Part shown: positions 51,182 to 59,487 of the stretch, piece by piece
Layout of the letters: each line of letters begins with the position of its first letter
Position numbering within the stretch: the first letter of the stretch is position 1
Assembly (NCBI RefSeq): GCF_016862575.1
Contig: NZ_BONF01000040.1
Location: 61,944 to 125,943 of the forward strand
Length of the DNA: 64,000 bases
Source of the DNA: Catellatospora bangladeshensis
Lineage (GTDB): Bacteria > Actinomycetota > Actinomycetes > Mycobacteriales > Micromonosporaceae
Direction: 5' to 3'
Notes under the pieces: generated by a model
Seen by the model: only the letters and a program-made list of their open reading frames with translations
Databases searched by the model: none
Told to the model about the DNA's origin: nothing
Translations under genes and position numbers: made by a program

Positions 51182-52243
51182 GTGAACATCGCGATGCACA
51201 TCTCGAACGGCATCATCGGTGGGCCGGTGTCGCTGGCCTACGGCGTGGTGGCCGTCGTCCTCCTGGCGTTCTGCCTGAGCAAGGCGCGTCAGGACCTGAG
51301 CGAGCGGCTCGCCCCGATGGCGGGTCTGGTGGCGGCGTTCATCTTCGCCGTGCAGATGCTCAACTTCCCGGTGCTGCCGGGCGTCAGCGGCCACCTGCTC
51401 GGCGGCGCGCTCGCGGCGGCGCTGGTCGGGCCGTGGGTGGGCGCGCTGTGCGTGTCCGTCGTGCTCATCGTGCAGGCGCTGATCTTCGCCGACGGCGGGC
51501 TCAGCGCGCTCGGGCTGAACATCTCGAACATGGCGCTGCTCGGCACGGCCGTCGGCTACCTGGTGCTGGTCGGCCTGATGAAGCTGCTGCCGCGCACCGC
51601 GGCGGGCGTCGGCCTGGCCGTCTTCTTCGCCTCGGTGCTGTCGGTGGTGCTCGCGTCGCAGGGCTTCGTGCTCCAGTTCGTCCTGGGTGGCGACGTCCCG
51701 CTGACCATCGGGTATGGCGAGATCTCGGCGACCATGGCCGGGGTGCACGCGCTGATCGGCGTCGGCGAGGGCCTGATCGCGGCGGTCACCGTCACCACGG
51801 TGGCGAAGGTGCGGCCCGATCTGGTGTACGCGCTGCACGGCGACCGGCTGGCCCGGCCGGCTGAGTCCGGCCTGCCGACCCGCACGTTCGTGCTGGCGGG
51901 CCTGGCGGTCGCCGCCGTGCTCGCGGGCGGGGTCAGCTACCTGGCCTCCGGCGACCCGGACGGGCTCGACGCGACCACGCTGACCGGCTGCACCGTGGAC
52001 GCCGACGGCGTGATCACCGGCGGCAGCTGCATCGCGCAGCAGGCGGCCGACCACGAGCTGGGTGGCTCGTTCCTGGCCGACTACGGCATCACCGGCGTGG
52101 ACAACGCGACCGGCCTGGCCGGGCTCATCGGCGTCGCGCTGACCTTCGCGATCGGCCTGGCGATCTTCTGGGGCGTGCGCCGCCGCCGGACCGCCGCGGC
52201 CACCGCGCCGCAGGCGCCGGACACCGTCGGCGCGGAGAAGTAG
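51182..52243 (+). CDS. cbiM: ECF-type Ni/Co transporter substrate-binding component, CbiM fused to PDGLE domain
   Basis: A 353-residue membrane protein. The first 220 residues form the CbiM/NikM S-component with about seven helices and V-S-G-H-L-L-G-G near residue 66, whose His is a metal ligand. After a linker comes a PDGLE (NikN/CbiN-like) part with two helices and an outer loop with two cysteines. GTG 51182 follows TAGGCT by six bases, but ATG 51194 would give an N-terminal M-H-I-S; since Met1 amine and His2 bind the metal in this family, ATG 51194 may be the functional start. Confidence 0.9.
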   Translation: MNIAMHISNGIIGGPVSLAYGVVAVVLLAFCLSKARQDLSERLAPMAGLVAAFIFAVQMLNFPVLPGVSGHLLGGALAAALVGPWVGALCVSVVLIVQALIFADGGLSALGLNISNMALLGTAVGYLVLVGLMKLLPRTAAGVGLAVFFASVLSVVLASQGFVLQFVLGGDVPLTIGYGEISATMAGVHALIGVGEGLIAAVTVTTVAKVRPDLVYALHGDRLARPAESGLPTRTFVLAGLAVAAVLAGGVSYLASGDPDGLDATTLTGCTVDADGVITGGSCIAQQAADHELGGSFLADYGITGVDNATGLAGLIGVALTFAIGLAIFWGVRRRRTAAATAPQAPDTVGAEK

Positions 52244-52248
52244 CCGGT

Positions 52249-53019
52249 ATGGGCGCGGGTCACACCCACCCGATGTACGTGCACGGGCACTCGCCCGTGC
52301 ACCACCTCGCACCCGAGGTGAAGATCGTCGCGGCGGTGCTGTTCACGATCGTCGTGGTGGCGACGCCGCGCGAGCTGCTGCCCGCCTTCGGGGCGTACGC
52401 CCTGATCGTGGCCGTGCTCGCGGTGCTGGCCCGGGTCCCCGCCGGCTGGCTGGCCCGGCGCAGCCTGATCGAGCTGCCGTTCGTGGCGACGGCCGTGCTG
52501 CTGCCGTTCTTCGCGGCCGGGCCGACCACGACGCTGTTCGGCCTGAACGTCGCCGTCGAGGGGCTCTGGGCCGGGTGGAACATCCTGGTCAAGGGCACGC
52601 TCGGCGTGCTGATCGCGCTGCTGCTCGCGGCGAGCACGCCCGCGCGGGACGTGCTGATCGGGCTGGACCGGCTGCGCACTCCGCAGGCGATCACGCAGAT
52701 CGCCCTGTTCATGCTGCGTTACCTGGACGTGCTCGCCGACGAGGCGCGGCGGATGCGCATCGCGCGGCTGTCCCGCCTGGACGACCCGCGCTTCCTGTGG
52801 CAGCTCAAGGGCTTCGCCGCCGGGCTCGGCACGCTGTTCCTGCGCGCCTTCGAACGCGGCGAGCGGGTGTTCCTGGCCATGCGCTCGCGCGGCTACACCG
52901 GGCGGCTGCCCGCCGCGCTGCACGAGGGCAGCGCGGCCACCGGGCGGCAGTGGGCCGCCGGGGCGATGGTGCCCGCGCTCGCTCTCGCCGTCCTGCTGGT
53001 GGAAAGGTGGGCGGTATGA
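52249..53019 (+). CDS. cbiQ: ECF transporter T component (CbiQ)
   Basis: A 256-residue transmembrane coupling protein with about five to six helices that links the ATPase to CbiM. The cytosolic coupling helices carry A-R-R-M-R-I-A-R and M-R-S-R-G-Y, the A-R-G-type motifs. A His-rich N-terminus (G-H-T-H-P-M-Y-V-H-G-H) could bind metal. It begins five bases after the cbiM stop and overlaps cbiO by ATGA. Confidence 0.92.
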   Translation: MGAGHTHPMYVHGHSPVHHLAPEVKIVAAVLFTIVVVATPRELLPAFGAYALIVAVLAVLARVPAGWLARRSLIELPFVATAVLLPFFAAGPTTTLFGLNVAVEGLWAGWNILVKGTLGVLIALLLAASTPARDVLIGLDRLRTPQAITQIALFMLRYLDVLADEARRMRIARLSRLDDPRFLWQLKGFAAGLGTLFLRAFERGERVFLAMRSRGYTGRLPAALHEGSAATGRQWAAGAMVPALALAVLLVERWAV

Positions 53020-53774
53020 CCGCGCTGCTGCTCGACGACGTCCGCTACACCTATCCCGACGGGCACCAGGCGCTGCACGGGGTCAGCCTGCGCATCGAGC
53101 CCGGCGAGCGGGTCGCCCTGCTCGGCCCGAACGGCGCCGGCAAGACCACGCTGGTGCTGCACCTCAACGGCATCCTGCCCGCCGCCGGGCTCACCGGCTC
53201 CGGCGGCACCGTGTCCGTCGGCGACCGCACCGTCGACCCGCGCGACCGGGCCGGGCTCGCCGAGATCCGCCGCCGGGTCGGCCTGGTCTTCCAGGACCCC
53301 GACGACCAGCTGTTCCTGCCCACGGTCGCCGAGGACGTGGCGTTCGGCCCGGCCAACCTGGGCCTGCGCGGCGCCGAGCTGCACCAGCGGGTCGACGAGG
53401 CGCTGGACGCCGTCGGCATGAGCGACGTGAAAGAACGCGCCCCGCACCACCTGTCGCTGGGGCAGCGCCGCCGCGTCGCCGTCGCCACCGTGCTCGCCAT
53501 GCGGCCCGACCTGCTGGTCATGGACGAGCCGTCGTCCAACCTGGACCCGCAGGCCCGGCGCGAGCTGGCCGAGATCGTGCTCGGGCTGGACGTGACGCTG
53601 CTGATGGTCACGCACGACCTGCCGTACGCGCTGCAGCTCTGCCCGCGCTCGGTGGTCCTCGACGAGGGCCGCATCGTGGCCGACGGCCCGACCCGCGACC
53701 TGCTCGCCGACCCCGACCTGCTGGCCCGCCACCGTCTCGAACTCCCGTTCGGCTTCGCCGTCCCCGTCGCCTGA
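53016..53774 (+). CDS. cbiO: ECF transporter ATPase (CbiO)
   Basis: A 252-residue ABC ATPase that powers Ni/Co uptake. Walker A is G-P-N-G-A-G-K-T-T near residue 38, the Q-loop is V-F-Q-D-P-D-D-Q near 92, the signature L-S-L-G-Q-R-R-R lies near 148 (the usual second Ser-Gly-Gly is changed), and Walker B is L-L-V-M-D-E-P near 168. It is coupled to cbiQ and ends the operon. Confidence 0.94.
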   Translation: MTALLLDDVRYTYPDGHQALHGVSLRIEPGERVALLGPNGAGKTTLVLHLNGILPAAGLTGSGGTVSVGDRTVDPRDRAGLAEIRRRVGLVFQDPDDQLFLPTVAEDVAFGPANLGLRGAELHQRVDEALDAVGMSDVKERAPHHLSLGQRRRVAVATVLAMRPDLLVMDEPSSNLDPQARRELAEIVLGLDVTLLMVTHDLPYALQLCPRSVVLDEGRIVADGPTRDLLADPDLLARHRLELPFGFAVPVA

Positions 53775-53820
53775 CGACCCGTTCCATTCCCGCCGCACCG
53801 GCCCGTCCCGCCTGGCATAG

Positions 53821-53873
53821 ACGCAGGCCCGTCACATCGGCTCGATTCCCGTTCGGATGTGACGGGCCTGCGT
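53821..53873. terminator. Bidirectional terminator hairpin
   Basis: An 18-bp perfect stem ACGCAGGCCCGTCACATC and its complement around a 17-base loop, between the convergent cbiO and 53903 genes. Confidence 0.85.
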
Positions 53874-53902
53874 CTGTGGGAAGAGGGCCGGAGGGGGGCT
53901 CG

Positions 53903-55021
53903 TCAGGCCGGGTGTTCCGTGGCCGCCGGGTTCTCGGCGTCCGGGGCGGCCGCCTGGGCGGGGATGGGCTCGTTCGGGACGCCGGAGGTGGTGCCGCGCA
54001 GGCGCAGCATGCCCGCGACGGCCACGCCGACGCCGAGCACGATGATCGTCGCCGTCATGACCCGGGCGGCGGTGTCGCCCCACGGGACGGGCGCGATCGA
54101 GCGGTGGAACACCGCCGCGTTGACCATGCCGGAGAACAGGCCGACCGCGGCGGCGCCCAGGGCCAGGGCGAAGTCCCCGGCGGCGCGGCGGGTCAGCGAG
54201 TACGCGGCGGCGGCGATCGCGGCCAGCGCGCTGACCACCGACCACAGCTGGACGGTGACCAGCTCCAGCAGGATCGGCCCGAACGTGTGGTTGCCCGCGT
54301 CGATCTCACGCCCGACCGCGTAGGCGAGCGCGAGCGCCCCGGCGCCGAGCGCGGCGACCGACAGCAGCACGGTGAGCGCGCGGGGGCGGCCGCGGACCAG
54401 CCCCACCAGCGCGATGACGGCGGCCCCGGCGACGGCGCCGAGCCACCACTGCACCGGGTCCGGCGGCGGCACGTAGTCGAGCACCCCGGTGACCTGGAGC
54501 GGGGTGACCTCGGTGCGCATCGGCACGGTCCAGTCGCGCAGGCGGCGGGGCTGGTCGGGGGCGGCGGCGACCTCGGCGGGCGGGTTCGGGTCCGTCCAGA
54601 TCGCGCGCTGGTCGTGCCAGCGGTAGACGGGCTCGTCGCTGACCTTGCGCCACTCGGGGGCCACGGTCGGGTCGGCGTGCGCGGGCGGGTCGACGTGGGC
54701 GATGGTGATGTTCAGGTACGTGGCGGGGGAGTGGATGTTCTCGTACACCCCGTCGGGGCGTACCTCCAGGTAGGGCTCGTTGTTGTAGCCCAGGACCTCG
54801 ACCGGCCTGCCGGAGTGGTTGGTGAGCTGGAGCCGGGCGCCCGCCTCGATGGTGATCACTTCGAGGCCGGGCAGGTCCGGGGTGCCGGTGAGCAGGGTGC
54901 GGTAGTTGGTCGCGTCGGGGGCGTCGGCACCGTGGGCCGAGGCGGGGGCGGCGACGGTGAGAAGCAGCGTGAGCGCGGTCCCGAGGACCGCGCCCACGCG
55001 CCGTGCGATGAGGGGTGTCAT
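53903..55021 (-). CDS. Exported multi-helix membrane protein of the copper/thiol cluster
   Basis: A 372-residue protein. A signal peptide ends near A-S-A-H (residue 30), leaving a mature N-terminal histidine as in CopC and YcnI. An extracellular domain of about 150 residues is followed by about five membrane helices (residues 185-345) and a polar tail. I do not recognise a family. ATG 55021 has AGGAG close upstream. It ends an operon with the DsbA-like gene, 17 bases before it. Confidence 0.8.
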   Translation of the reverse strand: MTPLIARRVGAVLGTALTLLLTVAAPASAHGADAPDATNYRTLLTGTPDLPGLEVITIEAGARLQLTNHSGRPVEVLGYNNEPYLEVRPDGVYENIHSPATYLNITIAHVDPPAHADPTVAPEWRKVSDEPVYRWHDQRAIWTDPNPPAEVAAAPDQPRRLRDWTVPMRTEVTPLQVTGVLDYVPPPDPVQWWLGAVAGAAVIALVGLVRGRPRALTVLLSVAALGAGALALAYAVGREIDAGNHTFGPILLELVTVQLWSVVSALAAIAAAAYSLTRRAAGDFALALGAAAVGLFSGMVNAAVFHRSIAPVPWGDTAARVMTATIIVLGVGVAVAGMLRLRGTTSGVPNEPIPAQAAAPDAENPAATEHPA

Positions 55022-55038
55022 CTGTCTCCTGCTCCGGG

Positions 55039-55776
55039 TCAGCTCGTGCCGGCCGAGGGGGTGGTGGTGCCGGCCGCGGCGGCGACGGCGGCCGCGATGG
55101 CGGTCGAGCTGGCCTGCACCGGCTTGCCGTTGACCATGACGGTCGGCGTGCCGCTGACCCCGGCCCGGCCGGCCTCCTCGCTCACGTGGTTGGTCCAGTT
55201 GATGAAGCGCTTGTCCTTGACGCACTGGGCGAAGTCCTCGCCGAGCCCGACCTGGCGGCCGAACACGATGAGGTCGTCGTCGCTGGGCCCGGCCCCGCCC
55301 TCGGCGGGCTGGTTCTGGAACAGCGTGTCGGTGTACTCGGTGAACTTGCCGTACTCGGCAGCGCAGCCGGCCGCGGCCGAGGCGCGCGTCGAGTAGCGGT
55401 TGGTCGAGGCGCCGTCGAGGTACGCCACCGGGTGGGTCACCAGCGTGATCTTGCCATCGTTCGCGAGCTGCTGGATCGAGGCGGCCGCCTCGTCGTGGAA
55501 GCTCTTGCAGTGCGGGCACAGGTAGTCGACGTACTCGTCGACGACGACGGGCCCGGTGCCGCTCACGATGCCGGTCCCGGCGCTGTTGGCGCCCTTCGGC
55601 GCGGTGTAGTCGGTGGTCTTGCCGCCCGCGTAGATGGCCCAGCCGATGAGGCCGGCGATGACCAGCGCCGACACCGCGGCGATGGAGATCCACATGGTGC
55701 GCTTGCGCCGCTGCTCCCTGGCGATCTGCTCGCGCACCATCCGCGCGGCGGCGTTCTGATCCTTACGGCTGCTCAT
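55039..55776 (-). CDS. Membrane-anchored DsbA-like thiol oxidoreductase
   Basis: A 245-residue protein with a basic cytosolic start, one membrane helix (about 28-50) and an extracellular thioredoxin fold. The active site is Y-L-C-P-H-C-K (Cys87, Cys90) and the cis-Pro loop is V-S-G-T-P-T-V near residue 208. Two further cysteines (G-C-A-A and Q-C-V-K) may form a structural disulfide. It probably makes or shuffles disulfides in exported proteins, with the MauE-like neighbour as redox partner. Confidence 0.92.
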   Translation of the reverse strand: MSSRKDQNAAARMVREQIAREQRRKRTMWISIAAVSALVIAGLIGWAIYAGGKTTDYTAPKGANSAGTGIVSGTGPVVVDEYVDYLCPHCKSFHDEAAASIQQLANDGKITLVTHPVAYLDGASTNRYSTRASAAAGCAAEYGKFTEYTDTLFQNQPAEGGAGPSDDDLIVFGRQVGLGEDFAQCVKDKRFINWTNHVSEEAGRAGVSGTPTVMVNGKPVQASSTAIAAAVAAAAGTTTPSAGTS

Positions 55777-55797
55777 GCCGCCGCCTCGCTTCGGGCG

Positions 55798-56346
55798 TCA
55801 CAGCCGCTGACGGCGGCGCTCGCTCGGTTGCTCACTGTTCTCTTCCTCCAGCACGTCGTCCGGCGCCAGCGCGGCGGACGGTCGGTCCAGTCGTGCGTCG
55901 AGGGAGAAACGGCTGACCGGGTAGATGATCAAGAAGATGGCCATCGCGAGGAAGGCCACATCCCGGAGGATGTCCGGGAGATAGTTCGGCGTCACCCCGG
56001 GTGGCAGGGGACCGCCCTTGCTGAAGCAGCCGCAGTCGATGTTGAGCCCGCGGGACCAGGCCGAGGCGATGCCGGCGATGAAGGCGACCATCATCACCGC
56101 GCCCGCCCAGGCCGCGAGCCGGGTGGCCAGGCCGAACAGCAGCAGCAGACCGACCACGATCTCGACGAACGGCTGCGCCGCCCCGATGACCATGGCCAGG
56201 TCGTACGGCATGATCTGGTACGCGTTGACGGCTCGCCCGGACGCGGCGAGGTCGGTGACCTTGAGCCAGCCCGCCGTGACGAAGATGCCCCCGAGGCCCA
56301 GCCGGGCCGCGAGACTCACCCAGGGCTGCACCCTGTGCCAGGTCAT
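55798..56346 (-). CDS. MauE/DoxX-type membrane protein
   Basis: A 182-residue protein with four membrane helices and a D-C-G-C-F motif in the loop near residue 103, a cysteine pair suited to electron exchange with a DsbA-like protein. Family members support methylamine dehydrogenase maturation or thiol-redox balance. ATG 56346 has AGGAGG six bases upstream. The DsbA-like gene follows after 21 bases. Confidence 0.88.
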   Translation of the reverse strand: MTWHRVQPWVSLAARLGLGGIFVTAGWLKVTDLAASGRAVNAYQIMPYDLAMVIGAAQPFVEIVVGLLLLFGLATRLAAWAGAVMMVAFIAGIASAWSRGLNIDCGCFSKGGPLPPGVTPNYLPDILRDVAFLAMAIFLIIYPVSRFSLDARLDRPSAALAPDDVLEEENSEQPSERRRQRL

Positions 56347-56378
56347 GTTGTTCCTCCTCTGCCCCCGTGCGGCCGCCC

Positions 56379-56942
56379 TCAGGCGGCTAAGGCGCTAACG
56401 ACGTCGGCCACCAGTTCGGCGCGGGCGCGCGCGACCCGGGACCGGATCGTGCCGACCGGCACCTCCTGGACCGCCGCCGCCTGCTCGTACGACAGACCCA
56501 GCAGCTGGGTCAGCACGAACGCCTCCCGGCGTTCCGGCGCGAGCCGGTCGAGCAGCTGTGCCGCCCCGATCTGGCCCGCCGGGTCCGGGTGGTGCCCGGC
56601 GGTCAGCGCCTGCGCCGCCAGGCGGGTGCCCAGCGCCCGCTGCCTGACAACGGTACGCAGGTGATCGGCGCAGGTGCGGCGGGCGATGCCCAGCAGCCAG
56701 GTGCGCACCGTGGAACGTCCCTCGAACGCGGGCAGTGCCCGGAACGCCCGCAGGTACGTCTCCTGGGTGAGATCGTCCGCGGTGCCCGGGTCGACGAGCG
56801 CGGCGACGAAGCGCCACACCTCGGCCTGGGTGGTCCGGACGAACGCGGCCTGCGCCAGCGGGTCCCCCGCGCGCGCCGCCAGCGCCCACTCGGTCGCCGG
56901 ATCGGCGATCGGGAGCGGCTCGTCGGCTGGCACGGGGGGCAC
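56379..56942 (-). CDS. ECF RNA polymerase sigma factor
   Basis: A 187-residue ECF sigma factor. Region 2 has D-D-L-T-Q-E-T-Y-L-R-A-F near residue 58 and region 4 has L-G-L-S-Y-E-Q-A-A near 147 with V-G-T-I-R-S-R-V-A-R-A. GTG 56942 is chosen because TAGGCT (56956-56951) lies eight bases before it; the frame is open further upstream to 57008. A zinc-finger anti-sigma gene is divergent next to it, and the MauE/DsbA genes follow, so the sigma factor probably controls the redox and copper genes. Confidence 0.92.
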   Translation of the reverse strand: MPPVPADEPLPIADPATEWALAARAGDPLAQAAFVRTTQAEVWRFVAALVDPGTADDLTQETYLRAFRALPAFEGRSTVRTWLLGIARRTCADHLRTVVRQRALGTRLAAQALTAGHHPDPAGQIGAAQLLDRLAPERREAFVLTQLLGLSYEQAAAVQEVPVGTIRSRVARARAELVADVVSALAA

Positions 56943-57013
56943 GGGGAGCAAGCCTAACCGCCGGTCCGGCTCACTCCGGGCGGTGACGTCGCGCGTGTCC
57001 CGCGACACCGCCG

Positions 57014-57039
57014 GGAACCAGACGGGGGTACGCGCCGAC
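57014..57039 (+). promoter_or_regulatory. ECF-type promoter of the anti-sigma/copC-copD operon
   Basis: GGAAC (57014-57018) and CGAC (57036-57039) are 17 bases apart, the classic ECF -35/-10 layout, and lie directly before the anti-sigma start at 57049. This suggests autoregulation by the adjacent sigma factor. Confidence 0.6.
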
Positions 57040-57048
57040 TACCCGCCC

Positions 57049-57699
57049 ATGACGAACTGCGGCGAGGTGCGCGACGGGCTGTCCGCACGGCTGGACGGCG
57101 AGGTGCGGGCGTGGGCGGCCGAGACCGGCCGGAAGCCCGGCACGCTCGACGGCCACCTGGCCGGCTGCGCGGACTGCCGGGCCTGGTTGCGGGCCGCCGA
57201 GCAGGTCAACCGCGCGGTCCGGGTGCAGGCGGTGGCCGTGCCGGACCTCACCGCGCCGATCCTGGCCGCGGTCGCCGCCGAGCGCGACGCGGCCGCTTCC
57301 GCCGTCCGGCGGCAGACAGAGGGGCGGCGGCAGGTCCTGCGGGTGGCGCTGGGTGTGACCGCCGTGGTGCAGGTGCTGCTGGCGCTGCCGATCCTGCTCG
57401 CGGGCGTGGGCGAGCTGCACACCGGCCGCGAGGCGGCCTCGTTCGACATCGCGCTCGCGGTCGGCTTCGCGCTCGCCGCGTGGCGGCCCGAGCGGGCCCG
57501 CGCGTTCGTGCCGGTGGCCTTCGTACTCGCCGCCTGCCTGACCGTCACCAGCGTGTTCGACGTGGCCGACGGCATGACGGCGCTGGCCCACGAGATCGGC
57601 CACGCGGCCGCGTTCGTCCAGGCCGCGCTCCTCTGGGCACTCAGCCGCACCACCGCCGTCTCCCGCGGACCCCGCACTCCCGCTACGGTCGCCCCGTGA
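57049..57699 (+). CDS. Zinc-finger anti-sigma factor, membrane-bound
   Basis: A 216-residue protein. The N-terminal zf-HC2 domain carries H-L-A-G-C-A-D-C (His-x3-Cys-x2-Cys near residue 38) after M-T-N-C-G-E-V-R, which should hold the ECF sigma factor. About four membrane helices follow (roughly 100-205). It likely releases the sigma factor on thiol or metal stress. Its stop overlaps the copC-copD GTG as GTGA. Confidence 0.88.
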   Translation: MTNCGEVRDGLSARLDGEVRAWAAETGRKPGTLDGHLAGCADCRAWLRAAEQVNRAVRVQAVAVPDLTAPILAAVAAERDAAASAVRRQTEGRRQVLRVALGVTAVVQVLLALPILLAGVGELHTGREAASFDIALAVGFALAAWRPERARAFVPVAFVLAACLTVTSVFDVADGMTALAHEIGHAAAFVQAALLWALSRTTAVSRGPRTPATVAP

Positions 57700-59450
57700 G
57701 TCTCATGACTGCCACCCCCGCCCGCGCCGCCGCCCCCGCGCTCTTTGAAGATCATCCGACTTGCCTGGCAAGTGGGCGAATGCGCCGCCAAGATACGCCC
57801 ACCTGCCCGGCAAGTCGGTCGATCATGACCCGGTGGCGGGCGCTGGCCGCCGTGGTCGGGTTCCTGGCGCTGACGCTGCTGCCCGCCAGCCCGGCGTATG
57901 CGCACGCGGCGCTGCTGCGCACCAGCCCGCCCGCCGGGTCGGTGGTGCCGGAGGCGCCGAAGGAGGTCACGCTCACCTTCAGCGAGCCGATCGCCCCGGT
58001 CCACGACAAGATCCGCATCGTCGGGCCGGACGGGGAGCGGGCCGACCGCGGCACCCCGACGGTCGACGGCAACGTGCTCAAGATCGAGCTGCGCGACGAC
58101 GCGCCCCGGGGGACGTACCTGGTCAGCTACCGGGTGATCTCGGCGGACAGCCACCCGATCCCGGGCGGGTTCACCTTCTCCGTGGGCGCCCCGTCGGCCG
58201 CCCCCGCCGCGCTGCCGGAGGAGAAGGTCGACACGACCATCCGCAACCTCATCGCCGCCGTCAAGGTCATCGGGTATGCCGGGCTGGTGCTGCTGGTCGG
58301 GCCGGTGCTGGTGCTGGCGCTGCTGTGGCCGGCCCGGCTGAGCCAGCGCGGCCCGCGCCGCCTGATGTGGACCGGGTTCGGGCTGGTGGCGCTGGCCACC
58401 CTCGCCGGGCTCTACCTGCAGGCCCCGTACACCACCGGCACCAGCCTGTTCGGGGCCACCGCCGGGGACCTCGGCGACGTGCTGGGCAGCCAGTACGGCA
58501 TCGCGCTGCTGGTGCGGCTGGCGCTGCTCGGCGTCGCCGCGTTCCTGGTCCGGCCGCTGCTGGCCGGGCGGGACGGGATCGTGGACCGGGTGCTGCTCCT
58601 GCTCGTCGCGGCGGGCGCGGCGCTGACCTGGCCGCTGGCCGGGCACCCGGCCGCCTCCCCGGTGCCGGCCGTGTCCGTGGTCGTCGACGCGCTACACCTG
58701 GCCGGGGCCGCGGTGTGGCTCGGCGGCCTGGTCATGCTCGTGGCGTACCTGCTGCGCCTGGCCGACAGCCGCGAGCTGGGCGCGATCCTGCCGATCTGGT
58801 CGCGCTGGGCGGCGCTCGCCGTGTCCACGGTGCTGCTGGCGGGCGTCGTCTCCGCGCTGATCCAGATCGGCACCCCGGCCGCGCTGGTCGAGACGACGTA
58901 CGGGCAGCTGCTCATCGTCAAGACCGTGCTGGTCGGTCTGGTGCTGGTGGCCGCCTACTTCGCACGGCGGTTCACGCTGCGCGGCGCGGCGGACAACCCG
59001 CGGCCGCTGCGCCGTGTGGTCACCGTCGAGGTCGCCATCGCGGCCGTGGTGCTCGCGGTGACCGGCGCGCTCACGCAGACCACCCCGGCCCGCACCGCGC
59101 AGGAGACCGCGCAGCTGCCCGCCCAGCCGGTCATCTACTCGACCACGCTGACCAGCAGCCAATGGACGCTCCAGGTGGAGGTGGATCCGGCGAAGCTGGG
59201 GGACAACGCGGTGCACCTGTACGCGTACAAGCCGGACGGTTCGCCCCAGCCGGTCGTGGAGTGGAAGGCGACCGCGTCGCTGCCCTCGGCCGGGGTCGAG
59301 AAGGTGGCGTTCCCGATGCTCAAGCTCACCGACAACCACGCCAGCGGCCAGGTCTCGCTGCCGACGCCGGGCGACTGGCAGCTGACGTTCACCCTGCGCA
59401 CCTCCGAGATCGATCAGGCTTCGGTCACCGCCACGGTGCCGATCTCCTAG
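57696..59450 (+). CDS. CopC-CopD fusion copper protein with a repeat at its 5' end
   Basis: A fusion of CopC (copper-binding beta barrel), CopD (about eight membrane helices) and a C-terminal YtkA-like domain. The mature CopC would begin with His70 (A-Y-A/H-A-A-L-L), a copper ligand. GTG 57696 follows TACGGT (57684-57689) by six bases and gives 584 residues, but residues 18-43 are encoded by a family B element. ATG 57825, just after the element, would give a normal signal peptide and 541 residues. Either start is possible; the promoter favours the first. Confidence 0.92.
   Translation: MSLMTATPARAAAPALFEDHPTCLASGRMRRQDTPTCPASRSIMTRWRALAAVVGFLALTLLPASPAYAHAALLRTSPPAGSVVPEAPKEVTLTFSEPIAPVHDKIRIVGPDGERADRGTPTVDGNVLKIELRDDAPRGTYLVSYRVISADSHPIPGGFTFSVGAPSAAPAALPEEKVDTTIRNLIAAVKVIGYAGLVLLVGPVLVLALLWPARLSQRGPRRLMWTGFGLVALATLAGLYLQAPYTTGTSLFGATAGDLGDVLGSQYGIALLVRLALLGVAAFLVRPLLAGRDGIVDRVLLLLVAAGAALTWPLAGHPAASPVPAVSVVVDALHLAGAAVWLGGLVMLVAYLLRLADSRELGAILPIWSRWAALAVSTVLLAGVVSALIQIGTPAALVETTYGQLLIVKTVLVGLVLVAAYFARRFTLRGAADNPRPLRRVVTVEVAIAAVVLAVTGALTQTTPARTAQETAQLPAQPVIYSTTLTSSQWTLQVEVDPAKLGDNAVHLYAYKPDGSPQPVVEWKATASLPSAGVEKVAFPMLKLTDNHASGQVSLPTPGDWQLTFTLRTSEIDQASVTATVPIS
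57759..57815. repeat. Family B palindromic element at the copC-copD 5' end, copy 3
   Basis: ACTTGCCTGGCA (57759-57770) and TGCCCGGCAAGT (57804-57815), 57 bp end to end, in the opposite orientation to copies 1 and 2. The outer flanks GAAGATCATCCG and CGGTCGATCATG are also complementary in part. Confidence 0.88.
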
Positions 59451-59451
59451 C

Positions 59452-59468
59452 GCCCAGCCCGGCTGGGC
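59452..59468 (+). terminator. Stem-loop between copC-copD and ycnI
   Basis: GCCCAGCC / GGCTGGGC, an eight-base-pair stem with a one-base centre, starts just after the copC-copD stop. It may lower ycnI expression or protect the upstream message. Confidence 0.45.
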
Positions 59469-59487
59469 CTTCCGAAAGGTCTTAGGC

